Shown here in pieces: positions 35,900 to 48,600 of a stretch of DNA of 64,000 bases. The DNA comes from Lactifluus volemus (Eukaryota; Basidiomycota; Agaricomycetes; Russulales; Russulaceae). Location: contig WTXI01000073.1 of the NCBI GenBank assembly GCA_022376515.1, positions 1-64,000 of the forward strand, given 5' to 3'. Every line of letters starts with the position of its first letter. Position 1 is the stretch's first letter. The notes beneath the pieces are model-generated. The model saw nothing but the letters and a program-made list of their open reading frames with translations, was not told the origin of the DNA and searched no databases. Made by a program: the position numbers and the translations under genes.

Positions 35900-36730
35900 T
35901 AACCATAGCCTCTTCAGCAAAATATGGTCTCTATTCCGAGCCTAAAATCTCTCTCGAAACGCTTTTCAACCGTTGGTCTTCAAAAAGATGGGGAGAGTAT
36001 CTTTGGCTTATAGGAGCTGTCATTGGGTGAGTCCCTCTTCCGGCCCCGGTCTGCGATACTAAACTATCCTGAAGCTGGACTCGTGGTACTCGTGTCATAG
36101 ACCAATCCAACATGATCCGAGCCGCCAGGAAGTGGAGACGCACGGCGTGCGCACTTTCTCTGCCAAAGAAATGGCCTTCAACATTCTTGAACCTATGCAC
36201 CTGATCCTATTCAGCATTATGCAAGTCGAACCTGTCTAGGGAGACTTGAGCGGTGGCTTCGACCAAATCCCGGATCTGGCCGACGTAGCAACCATGTCCG
36301 TGCTAACATCAAGAAGAAGGCCAAGCTTCTTCACGCTATTGCTCGTGACAACGCCGCCGAGTTCAAGGTCATCAATGGTGCCGAGGCCGAGCGGGTTCTT
36401 CAGGCTGTCAATATCACCCCTCGCGCCAACTTCCGCTTTGAATTTCCTGACCTCCCTGAGGCACATACTCTCGACTCGCTCTCTCAATTACGTGACGTTA
36501 TCGATCTCAATAAAGCCATCATTGTCTCTGGCTTTGGTAAAGTTGGGCTATGGGGAACTTCTCGCAAGCGATGGGAGATGGAAATAAGTATGTCAGGCAT
36601 TTCAATGGACGTCTCAAAGATGGCACTCTCCATGTTGGTTGGGTTGACACAAAGACGGGAGAAGCGGTCGATGACAAGGACGTCCGACTCGAGTCTGGGC
36701 AGGTACAAGAAAGGAATTATGTATAATCCT
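35900..36730 (+). pseudogene. FAS2 (fatty acid synthase alpha) fragment, copy 3
   Basis: Third copy of the fragment. The ketosynthase side is best preserved here: [52 protein letters not shown], then in a shifted frame [19 protein letters not shown] and [13 protein letters not shown]. Disabling changes include a stop in place of Trp in QVEPVW (TAG at about 36238) and the frameshift after RWEME. The duplicated block ends at about 36815. Confidence 0.85.
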
Positions 36731-36815
36731 TACTTGCTACTTAACTCCCCGGGATCACTTCTCCAGAGAATTTTTAAAAATAAATTTGGGTGTTACCATA
36801 AGCGCACACGCGGGT

Positions 36816-37255
36816 GCGACCCCTAAGGACTAATGACGTAAGTCCGGATCGGACGCTTTTACGTTCAACGGGAAACAAGTTCCCACAGGCCGTTCTGCCC
36901 GCATATCCATGAGTTTCCCTCAAGCCTCAAGGCCTCAAGGACTGCATCTGGAGAATTGTTTGGCATCAAATTTATCGAAATTCATTCGAAGATGAGGGTG
37001 AAATGTTCTGGCCTCCGTGGCGACCACATCTTCTCTGAGCGTCATTATGGCCAAAGTCCAACCCGGAAATGGTTCGTTGCATGCTGGGCATGGGATTCCA
37101 CCCCAATGAAACGAGCGACGATTTTATTTGGTATATTATTAGGTACGCCAAAAGGACAGTGTCTACTTCAGTTGTTCTCCAGCCTCAATACTCCGTCGAT
37201 GCAACGAGCTTGTTTAACCTGCGATATGAACTCCTAGCTTCCTTGTCGTGGCGCG
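36816..37255. other. Unassigned stretch
   Basis: Open + strand fragments (such as 36956-37237) show no recognisable motif and overlap in two frames. No supported gene. Confidence 0.2.
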
Positions 37256-38109
37256 TCATGCTATCACTGGGGTGCGGTGCCTGACGTTGACATAAACTAA
37301 AGTTGCATCACGATACAGGGAAAGGAAAGGCCTCGCACCTGTATTTCCGCATGCTACTGCTGGCCAGTTTGGAGCGTTACGTGGGGCCATGCATGAGTGG
37401 CCCCAGAGAGGCTCTCCTATCGAACCTTTCCACTCTTCGCAAGATACTTCTTCATAATAACCCTTCCCAGAACCACGAGGTGCAGTGAAGAATCCCGCAG
37501 CCGCACCCGAGTCGACGCACAGATCAAAACTGCGATTAGTTTTTTTTTCAGCATGTCGGCCGTCCCAAGACAGAAAAGAACGCACTGCACGGCTGCACCG
37601 ACATTATTGAGTGGTTGAGAGGCCGATTGGCCGCACCAATCTTCACCTTTCGCATAGGGGCACAAATCGTTAACTATCACGGTAATGGTCTTGAATGGGC
37701 CCTTCCAGTCGGGCGTGGATGGATCCTCGGTTTCGGTTATTCTGAAGCAGCGCCCACAGGCGTCACCAGAGCCGGAGGAGGCACCGAATGATCTCTGGCT
37801 GATCGCTGCCGAGTAGCCGTACGTGACTTGACCACAAGCTACACGGGAGACGTTGTGCTCATAATGAATTCCATGATACTCGACAAGGGGGCAATGCTTA
37901 CAGGGAGCATGACAGTCATCGTAAGCGGTGAAGGACGCCTGGCCCTTAGCCACTTGATAGTAATCTCCGCTGGCCGAGCCCGTGCCCCCGCTCGAGCTAG
38001 CGTGATGATGATGATGACGGTGATGGCGATGCACGTGACCTTCATGTTCGGCGCCGCGCACGACAGCTGCTGCAGCGGAAAGTACGATGAAGAGGAGAAC
38101 CGATTTCAT
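37256..38109 (-). CDS. Secreted His-rich double-psi beta-barrel protein (expansin / GH45-like)
   Basis: Two exons, 38109-37586 and 37529-37256, join in frame to 265 aa. The donor/acceptor pair restores the codon for His in AAVHFDLC. A signal peptide (MKSVLLFIVLSAAAAVVRG) is followed by a mature N-terminus with about ten His (HVHRHHRHHHHH). The core resembles agaricomycete endoglucanase-V-like/expansin-like proteins: ASFTAYDDC, YGYSAAISQRSFG, DACGRCFRIT, VNDLCP, WCGQ, HFDLCVDSGAAAGFF, and WPAVACGN near the end. Such proteins act extracellularly on plant or fungal cell walls. I cannot tell catalytic from loosening activity. A TATAAAG on the - strand lies about 55 bp upstream of the ATG. The only intact non-NLR, non-transposon gene of known type in the window. 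Confidence 0.8.
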
Positions 38110-38160
38110 CGCTGGGTGGTGTGTGGTCGTTGCTACGGGTTCAAGTTGTTGGTATCCCTC

Positions 38161-38167
38161 CTTTATA
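38161..38167 (-). promoter_or_regulatory. TATA box of the secreted barrel gene
   Basis: TATAAAG on the - strand, about 55 bp before the start codon at 38109. Confidence 0.45.
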
Positions 38168-38344
38168 CTACCGTCGTGGGGGATTCATTTTGGAGGCTCA
38201 CGATCGTCCGCGTATTACGAGGATTCATTCGGGATGTAAATGGAGATAATTTTTTGTTAATTTACTGCAGCATGCGATGCCAATTAGAACGAGCCGCATA
38301 AATGTATATGTGCTTCTTGATTACTTTTTCTTAGAGACAAATCT

Positions 38345-39605
38345 CGCACGTGGTAACGGTCGTTACTACCCATAACCTCGCTGTAATGATGTTTCTCTAC
38401 TCATAGGTTATAAGTTTCGACCGACACGGCTCACAATTTCACAATTTATAAACGATGGATACGATAAATTGGGCGACAACGTAAATGGTGCCGCAGCACA
38501 GAAGCGATATGAGTCAAATTTTTCGGCTCTTTCCTTTTTCCCCAGTGCGTACACTGTACTGTAACTCCCAAAGCAAAGCTCCCCGCGCCGCCTTCCTGCC
38601 TTTTCACTTCTATGTATATTGGCTAACCCACCGGCGGTAATGAGTAGGTTGGTCATCATGGCGACGACGACGGCGATGGTACGGAGGCAGCGTCATACCC
38701 TCACCCCTTCAACACGCACCGCTCCAACTTGAACAACTTGAACACCCACTACCATTACGCTTACGCACCGCAACCACCTTGGAAACCAGAAGCACGAGAA
38801 TAATTCCATTAGGCTCCCTCTGACATGGCAATCAGGGTACGAGACCGTATGACCCATCTGAGCCACGTGACCAAGACCGCGGTTCACATGGTCAAATATG
38901 GTCGTAATCATTATGTGGTCATGACCATCTCGTGTACATGATCGGTCACTTTCTGTGTGATCGTGGTTGCGGTGATTGCGACCCGCTGTGGTTATACTCG
39001 TTGTGTGGGTGGCCCTCGTTTTACGCTTACGCCTACTATCAACCTGGACGCCGACGACGACTTTGCGGTGCTTTTTTCCATCTCGAATAACGGGAATGGC
39101 CCACGATGGCAGGCATCAACGACGTCACCGCAAGGTCACTCCCACGCCGCCCTCGTCTTTAATAGTGGCAAACCAAGACAAAAGTGCGATGGCGATCCCT
39201 GCCGCGAGTCTCGACGGTTTTCCCAGCTTTGGGACGGACAGGTTCGACAAGTATTCCACAGAAATGTAGCACAGGAGGTACAGTATAGGTATGACGCAAA
39301 AATCATTCGTCTCGGAGCGGCCAGGACCATGAGGCTACAAATTTAGGCAGGGCGATAGATTAGTACGGTACCCTCTGTAGAATGCTATATTCAGTTGTTA
39401 CTACCCGAATTACGGTTCCCTCCGCGGGCTGACCCCCGCCATAACTCGATTCCATATCCATACAGTTAGAGTGTCGGCGCGATAGTGCATGAAATGCACG
39501 TGATGGGCTCTCAGCACAGGTTCAACTTAGCACAGGTTAGCGCTTAATGACTCGGAAGACGAGGGAAGGGTTACGTCCACTTACACACGTTCCTCCCTTA
39601 TACCA
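38345..39605. repeat. Module U, copy 1 (upstream block of NLR-B1)
   Basis: First of four copies of a block of about 1.1 kb immediately 5' of each subfamily B gene. Recognisable anchors are CTATAAGTTTCG, TCACAATTT, TATATTGGCTA, GTCATACCCTC, GGACGGACAGGTTCGAC and ATGAAATGCACGTGATGG. It ends in TTATACCA just before the ATG. Reading frames within it are not conserved between copies, so it is treated as non-coding or promoter sequence. Confidence 0.6.
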
Positions 39606-42600
39606 ATGGTTAACAATGCTGCTGTCCCTTCTCCCAACTTGCAACTCATTCTCAGTGCCGCCTTGGAAAACTACTCGAAGCAGACAGGGAAACACCTCCA
39701 GAGTGATCCACTATCTACCGAAATCCAACTTTGCAAGTCCCCCGATGATATCTTGAACGTTTTAAAAATGCACGCAGATAAACTCGACAAGAATGACGAA
39801 TCTAAATTCATGAAATACCTGAACCACATTGTAAATGGCTTATATACCTTGTCGACCAATCCGGTCCTTTGCGCAGGTGCTAGTCTAGTAAGTCATGTTG
39901 TAATATCGATTACGACGTCAGGGGGACCGCCGCCGATATCGAAAACGAGCGAGCTGACGCGAGCGACGGGGAAGACGCTCCAAGCGTCTAGAAACACGGT
40001 CTGGACGTGTTTCACCCCGATTTTGTTTCTATGCTCTTGTATTGTTTGATTTATCTCATTGTGGCTTTGTTTCTTTAAGTTTTATTTAATTCTCGCAGTC
40101 TCGAAGCATCGAGAACGATGCCAAAAGAATAGTCGCGTTTATCGTGATCTATTCGGGTTTCCTTTTTCGAATTGTAGCAAGCGCGACTTCGCGCGATGAC
40201 CCTCGCGGTCATATGTCTCAGTCTTGTTTTATTTTCGATCGTTTATTCGTTTGCTTACTGTTCCTAAGATTCTAAGATTCTCTTCTTGTTCTCCACTTTT
40301 AAATAGTCTTAAAAACAAATTATCAGAATGTATTAAATACGGGCAAAATGCCCCTCAAAATGTAACGAAGTTTGTCCTCCCCGTTCCGTTCCCTCTCGTC
40401 CCGCGTCCTCGAAAACCCTTCGATTTGACCCATACCTGTTGTCAGGTTATGGGCCCTGACGCTGCTCATCTCTAAAAACATAAATCATCCACTACTCATC
40501 TTATTAAACTGGAGTCAACCATGAGTGAGGAAAACAAACTCACCATCATCAAGTTAATCGAGGACGGGTCGAACTGGGTAACGTATCGCGATCGCATGAT
40601 ATGGGCGGTCGATTCTCGAAGATGGCGAGACCATCTTACTCACGACGCCATGACCACGCCATATATAACGGCAGGCGTTGTCGGTGGTCTCGATCCAATC
40701 ACGCGTTGGGAGAACGATGAAGCCGGTATCAAACAATTGATCGCTTCATCGGTGCCTGACACTGTATTCAATCACATCAAAGGCCACGTACACGCAAAGG
40801 ATGTTTGGGACGAGCTGAGAAAATTATTCGAAGCACGTACCAAAGCATTGCTTACGGAGCTAAGCCGAAAGCTTCACAGCGTGCGCTGTGATGAGGATGA
40901 CGATGTACGTGTGCATTTTAATAAAATGGCTAACTTGCGCCAGCAGCTTGCGTCGATGGGGAAGACGATCACAGACGAAGAATATGCTTCGATCTTGATG
41001 GGATCGCTCCCCGATTCGTACGACGGCATCATGGGATCGATATCTGCCGCGTCAGATATTAGCGAAAAAGACGTTTCGGCCGCGACAGTAATTCGGCAAG
41101 CCCAAGACGAATACAATAGGCGTATCATCAAGAAGGGGAACATCCCCATGGATGAATCTTTCGCAGTCGCAATCCAGAGGCAAAACCAAAAGCGCAAAAA
41201 ACGCGACATCGAATGTTTCAATTGCAAAAAACGCGGTCATGTAAAAGCTGACTGCTGGGCTAAAGGTGGCGGCAAAGAAGGCCAAGGACCCAAAAATCGC
41301 GAAGCCAAAGTCGGGGCAGCATCAGCAGAGGCCCAGCACGAAGAAATCGAGGCCTGGATGGCCATACAAGAAGTCGAATCGCTCGACGATCTAAGCGATG
41401 GAACGGAGGGGGAGTGGACTGTAATTGATGAAGATGAGGACACGGTATCAGCTATGATATCTGATCCACGTACCTCAAGCGAAGTCGAGCTCTACGACTC
41501 GGGAGCGTCTCGACATATGTCCCCCCACAGAGACAAGTTCATTTCTTATCGTCCCATCGAACCGCGCGCTATAAAAACAGCTGATAAGCGACTGTGTTAT
41601 GCCATAGGAGCTGGGGACTTACAAATCGATGTGCCAAACGGAGCAGCGACCTCGAATGTGCTGCTAAAAGACGCCCTCCATGCACCAGACATTGGGGTCA
41701 CCATAGTGTCTGTTAGCCGAATTGCCCAAGCTGGTAAAACGGTATCATTCACTGGTGATTATTGTGAGATAAAAAATAAGAAAGGAGATGTCATTGGATG
41801 CATACCGAAAAACTCCAATGGGCTATACAGAGTGCAACACGACGAGTCGAACGCTGCGGAGGTAGTCGAAAAAGTGAGTCTTCCCACGCTCCATCGACGG
41901 CTTGGTCATACTTCAGTCGACGCAATCCGTTCGCTCATCCGTCACCATGCCATCGAGGGCGTGGAATTAATCGAAGACACCTCACCATTTCATTGCGATT
42001 CGTGTGAACATGCCAAGAATACTCGCAAACCGATTAAGAGCGAACGGACTGGCGGCCAAACAAGCGCGTTCGGTGAGGAAATTCATTCCGATCTCTGGGG
42101 TCCCTCAAGAACTACCACCCTCGGAGGATGCCTATACTATGTAACGTTTACAGACGATTTTACTCGATACACCAAGGTCGAGATACTCAAGAAGAAGAGC
42201 GACGTTCTCGCGGCTTACAAGGCGTACGCGGCCTGGGCGCAAACACAACACGGTGCCAAAATCAAGCGATTACGATCCGATCGAGGAGGCGAATACACGG
42301 GAAACCAATTTACGAAGTTCCTGCAAGAGCAAGGAACTGAACGAAGGCTTACAACTCATGACACTCCTCAACACAATGGAGTTGCAGAAGCCCTAAATAG
42401 GAGACTCATGGAAAGGGTACGTGCTATGCTTCATCAGTCAGGTCTCCCAGAATATCTCTGGGGAGAGACACTGCAACATGCTGTCTGGCTGAAAAACAGA
42501 AGCTCAACCCGCGTGCTGGGCGATGTCACCCCATTGGAGCGCCTGACAGGCATTAAACCGAACATATCGGGCGTGCCCGAATGGGGGCAGCCCGTATGGG

Positions 42601-45600
42601 TCCACATCTTCAAGGGGTCGAAATTGGAAGCACGCGGGGTAAAAGCACGGTGGGTGGGATACGACAAAGAGTCTCCTCACGCACATAGGATTTATTGGCC
42701 CGAGAGAAGCAAAACGTCCGTCGAACGCGACGTAAAATTCATTACCCACGCTATCACCGTGTACGCGCCTTCGCAGACCCAGCCTGGACAAGCCGCGGGC
42801 GTCGTTCCTCAGCAACAAGCCGTACCAGCAGCACCAGCCCCTCCTCCTCCGGGACCTCCGGGACCTCTGCCAGCTGATCAAATTCCATTGCCGCCATCGC
42901 CCAAGACACCTGAAGATCAAGCCGAAGAATCAGGAGACCAACCACCGCCATTTACTCCTCCTTCAGCGTTAACGCCACTTCCATCCGCTGCCTTATCGAT
43001 GCCATCGATTACGCCTCCAGCCGCGCCTCGAAAAGGCAAGGGGAAGATATCTGCGTTATCGGCACCACCTCAACCCACGCGTAAATCGACACGCGAACCG
43101 AAACCCTCAGAATATATCAAGCGGCTAATGGCTGGAGAAGGCACCACTGGGGGCAGCAGTAACATCTCATCTATGATTAAATGGATGCATCCTAACATAC
43201 AAGAGGCATATGAGAAATATGTCTCATCCCCAGATCAATCTTTCGATGATGACCCCAGTGCTTCTGCCGTCGAGTTCGCATACGGCGCCGAACTCGAATC
43301 CGCTGCCGCCGCTGCCGTTTTCGAAACCGAAGGCGACCCTAAGACGCTACGTGAAGCGCAAGCGCGACCCGATTGGCCTCTTTGGAAAGAGGCAATGGAT
43401 CGCGAAATCGCGACCCTCGAACACGCAGGAACATGGGAAACGGTCCCGCGACCTCAAAATAAGAACATCGTCAGCTCAAAATGGGTCTATCGTATCAAAA
43501 AGAAGGCCGATGGTTCTATTGAGAAGTACAAGGCACGCCTCGTCGCGAGGGGATTTACTCAAGTTTATGGTGTCGATTACTACGACACCTACTCCCCCGT
43601 CGCGAAACTTGGAAGCATTCGCACGATTTTAGCGTTCGCGGCACGCTATGATTGGGATATCGAGACGTTCGACTTCATCGGAGCTTATTTGAATGGAGAA
43701 CTGGAAGCCGATGAAGACATTTATATGCAATCGCCGCCTGGTTATGAGGATCAAGCAGGCCAAGTCAAGCATCTCAAGAAATCCCTCTACGGTCTTAAAC
43801 AGGCCGGACGTCGATGGTATGATACCCTAGCGTCCGCCCTCACTGATATCGGCTTTCGCGTTAGCAAAGCCGATCCCGGCGTATTTTATTTACGCACGCA
43901 GTATGATACTCTCATACTTGCTGTGCACGTGGACGACTGTGTGTTGACAGGCAGCTCGTCGAAGCTCATCGCCGATTACAAGATCAAGATTAACGCGCAA
44001 TATTCGTTAACCGATTTGGGGCCTATTCATTGGCTTCTCGGTATCAAGATCGTTCGGGATCGTTTCGCACACACGATATCGCTTTCTCAGGAGGCATATC
44101 TCGACACTATCATCGCGCGATTCAATTTAGGCGATGCGAAAGCACAACGAACGCCGATGATCCCGAACGCGATTTATTCGAAAGAAGATGGCCTCACCGA
44201 CACGACGGCGATGAGCAACGTGCCCTATCGAGAGGCAATCGGCAGTCTTATGTATGCTGCCGTAGCCACTCGACCTGACATTGCCTTTGCAGTGTCGATA
44301 CTGTCACAATTTTTGGAACACCCTAGCCAACTTCATTGGCAAGCCGTAAAGCGAATTTTTCGCTATTTGATCGGCTCAAAAAATTCGCAGTTGACTTATG
44401 GTAGAGAACTGCAGAATCTAACCGGGTTTACAGACGCAGACGGAGCTACGCAGCCTCATCGACACGCGATTTCGGGCTACGCTTTTCTGATCGATGGCGG
44501 CGTCGTTTCCTGGCGATCTCGAAAACAAGAACTGGTCACCTTATCAACTGCCGAGGCCGAATATGTCGCCGCAACGCACGCAGCAAAAGAAGCAATCTGG
44601 CTGCGTCGTCTTATCGGTGAACTCATTCCCAGCGCGCTTACACCCACCACTTTGTATTGCGACAATCAAGCTGCGATCAAGCTGATCGTTGACGATAACT
44701 ACCACGCGCGCACAAAACACATCGACATTCGATACCACTTCATTCGTGAAGTAGTGTCTTTGGGAAGTATTAATGTTATATACTGTCCCACTGAAGATAT
44801 GACAGCAGATATCTTCACAAAAGCTCTACCTTATTGGAAGGTCAAAAATCACTGCCTCGGACTCGGTCTCCATCGCGCTTCTATCGCGCTTGAGGGGGAC
44901 TGTTGTAATATCGATTACGACGTCAGGGGGACCGCCGCCGATATCGAAAACGAGCGAGCTGACGCGAGCGACGGGGAAGACGCTCCAAGCGTCTAGAAAC
45001 ACGGTCTGGACGTGTTTCACCCCGATTTTGTTTCTATGCTCTTGTATTGTTTGATTTATCTCATTGTGGCTTTGTTTCTTTAAGTTTTATTTAATTCTCG
45101 CAGTCTCGAAGCATCGAGAACGATGCCAAAAGAATAGTCGCGTTTATCGTGATCTATTCGGGTTTCCTTTTTCGAATTGTAGCAAGCGCGACTTCGCGCG
45201 ATGACCCTCGCGGTCATATGTCTCAGTCTTGTTTTATTTTCGATCGTTTATTCGTTTGCTTACTGTTCCTAAGATTCTAAGATTCTCTTCTTGTTCTCCA
45301 CTTTTAAATAGTCTTAAAAACAAATTATCAGAATGTATTAAATACGGGCAAAATGCCCCTCAAAATGTAACGAAGTTTGTCCTCCCCGTTCCGTTCCCTC
45401 TCGTCCCGCGTCCTCGAAAACCCTTCGATTTGACCCATACCTGTTGTCAAGTCAAACCAGGTTTTTCTGTTTCACTATTGCTGTATCTTGACGGTTAATG
45501 TAGGCATTCCCTCCTGCACCAATGGTCTTTTCTGGTATCAGCGTCCTTCTCGCGGTGCGTGTTTGCCTTGTCATGTCTAATTACCTATTCATGACATGTG

Positions 45601-48600
45601 GGTGCATTAGGCTGCCAAGGGCGTCAAGGATGGTCACGATACACTCATCGATGTCTTTGAATGTCTCGAAAATTTCCTCATGCGCCTCACAAGTTATACT
45701 CGGCCCGAGATCGAACCTACTCTGGCGATGACTGAAATACTAGTCAAGATATTGACCGAGTTCCTTTCGGTACTCTCCCTCGCGACAAAGTGGATGAATG
45801 AGGGACGGCTCAGTACGTTCTTCTTTTCGAACAACTACTCTAGCCCACCTCGCCACAGAGAAATTTGCAAAGAAGCTACTCGGCGACAATGACGTCCAGA
45901 CAGTGCTACGCAGGCTCGACAGACTCACACAAGAGGAGTCTCGGGCGACGGCCGTGCAGACTTTGGAGATCATCCATGGTCTCGTCAATAATATAACAGT
46001 GGTGATGGAAGGTGCGGCTCATTCTCTGATGCTATGACCAATGTATACTTAACCCTTCTCCGTCAGATGGAAAGGCATCTACGGAAAGCATTCGGCAGGC
46101 TCTAGGTACGTCCAACTGTTATTCGAGAACGAAATGTTTCAAATTGTGGCCACAAGTCGTCATGCAACGTGCGGCAGAACAAATTAACAAGGCAAACCGT
46201 TTGTATCCTCATACTGCCTCCATTTCGACGTGGATTCTGAAGTAGCTACCATAGGTGACCAAGTACAAGAATCCTTTCGACGTTGGCTGTCTCCTCCGGA
46301 TCCATCCACCAACCACAATATTGCTTGCAAGGCACATCACGATGGTACTGCGCTGTGGTTTATTCAAGGAAACACCTTCAAAGAATGGAAAGAGACTGGT
46401 TCACTTTTGTGGATACATGGCAACCGTCAGTATCTCTCGCCATTGTGAGTCTTTCTACGACTGATAGTCCCCTGTATTGTAGCCGGTTCTGGAAAGAGTG
46501 TGCTGTGGTACGTGCTAATACTCTCACAGTTGCCTGAATGATGTACTCACTCTCATGAGAAGCTCAACGATCATTCGGGAAGTTCAGGACTTGCACGACG
46601 CTGGGTTGGCTACCTTCGCTTATTTTTATTTCGACTTTCGTGACGCGTCTAAGCGGGACTCCCACAGCTTGCTGTCATCCCTTCTTATTCAATTCTGTGC
46701 TCAATCTGATCCCTCCTGTCAAGTTCTCTCTGCTCTCTACTCGAAATACGATCATGGATCTCGACAGCCTAGCGATGATGTGCTTTTACAATGCTTGAAG
46801 GATGTGCTCGAACTTCCGGAGCAAGGCCCACTTTACCTGATTATAGACGCACTGGATGAATGCCCAAATTCATCAGGGTTTCCTACACAACGCGAGCAAG
46901 CCCTTGATATCGTGCAGGAGCTCGTCAATATTCCGCTTCCATCTCTACATCTCTGTGTCACCAGCCGCCCTGAGATAGACATCCGAGCCGTTCTCGAACC
47001 CCTAGCAGTCCACAAGATCTCTCTCCACAACGAATCTGGACAAAATCAGGATATTATCGATTACATTCACTCTGTGGTTCGCTCTGACCCAAAGATGCGA
47101 AAATGGAGAGAAGAGGACAAGATATTGGTAATTGACACCCTCACACTCAAAGCTGGCGGGATGTAAGCTATGACTGAGTTAGTGTTTTATAGTGGGTGCT
47201 CACACGATGACATAGGTTTCGATGGGTCCACTGCCAAATCGAGACGTTGCGTCGGTGCTTTCCTCAGAGCATCAGACGGGTGTTGAATGAGTTGCCGAAG
47301 ACTCTAGACGAGACATATGACCGGACTTTGCAAGACATAGATGAGGAGAAGCAAGGATACACATATCGTCTATTCCAATGCCTCACAGTATCCGTTCGTC
47401 CGCTTCATGTGAAGGAGCTCGTCGAGGTGCTTGCAATCCAATCAGACGCGGAGAAGACGCCTGGATTTAATGCGGATTGGCGTCCCGAGGATGCAGAGGA
47501 AGCTGTGATGTCGGCGTGCTCTACGTTAGTCGCCATTGTCGAGGACCACGGTTCTAAAGTTGTCCAATTCTCCCACTTCACTGTGAAGGAGTACCTAACA
47601 TCAAGTCGGCTGGCGAACTCAAATCTTGTTTCGCACTATCACATTCCTCTATTGTCTGCGCATACATTTCTCGCACGGGCTTGCCTTTGCATACTACTTC
47701 AACTAGATGGCACAATGGACAAAAATCGCATCAAGGGTTTCCCTCTGGCTAAATATGCAGTGCAGTACTGGGTTGATCATGCACAGTTTGAGAGTGTATC
47801 ATCACTTATCCAGGATGAGATGGATTATCTCTTTGACAAGGACAAACCACATTTCGCATACTGGGTCTACATCGATTTCCCCTGGACCTCATTGCTGTAT
47901 CCCAGTTCCATGGAGCAACCCGATGCATTCCCACTGTATTATGCCGCGCTTTGCGGTTTTCGCGATACAATAGAACGTCTAATCGTTACAAGCCCGAAAG
48001 ATGTCGACGCTAGAGGCGGAAGGCACGTGACTCCACTCCACGCTGCGTCGGCCAGAGGTCATGTAGAAGTTGTGCTGTTCCTGCTGGAGAACGGTGTAGA
48101 TGTCGATACTCGGGACAACGAAGGAGCAACTGCCTTACACCTGGCATCGAAATCTGGGGATGCCAGGGTCATGAGAGCGCTACTTGACCGCGGCGCAGAT
48201 CCAAACTCGGTGACTGACCGCATGAAGACTGCACTATTTTTCGCGTCAGAGAACGGAGATGTGGTGCCCGCCAGACTGCTATTGGAACATGGCGCCGACA
48301 TGAAGCTCCGTGATGAGGGGCTCCAGAGTCCTCTCGAGAAGGCATCTGAATGCGGGCATTGCGACATTGCACAAATATTATTCGATCACGGCGCGAATGC
48401 CAACGAACAGGACGAACTTGGCTTCGCTCCATTACACGTTGCATCAATTTATGGACAACTTGCGATTGCCCGAATGCTCTTTGAGCGTGGTGCATGCGTG
48501 GATCTTCGGGCTAGGAAGAACATGACCCCCTTGCACATGGCGTCGCGAGAAGGACACATAGAGGTTGTGCAGCTGTTGCTTGACCGTGGTGCTGATGTGA

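Larger units (their letters stand above)
39896..45449 (+). mobile_element. Ty1/copia LTR retrotransposon, intact
   Basis: 5554-bp element in sense orientation to NLR-B1. It has 549-bp LTRs (TG...CA) that look identical base for base, a 5-bp target duplication AGTCA (39891-39895 and 45450-45454), a primer-binding site and polypurine tract next to the LTRs, and one uninterrupted gag-pol ORF. The integrase-before-RT order defines Ty1/copia. Identical LTRs indicate very recent insertion. Confidence 0.95.

Noticed and set aside
36956..37284. Possible gene fragment with overlapping + ORFs
   Set aside because: Two frames are open over the same bases, with no motif and no second copy to support either.
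38957..39346. + strand ORF in module U and its counterparts at 49954, 56604 and on the - strand
   Set aside because: Reading frames differ between the four copies although the DNA is similar, so coding is not supported.
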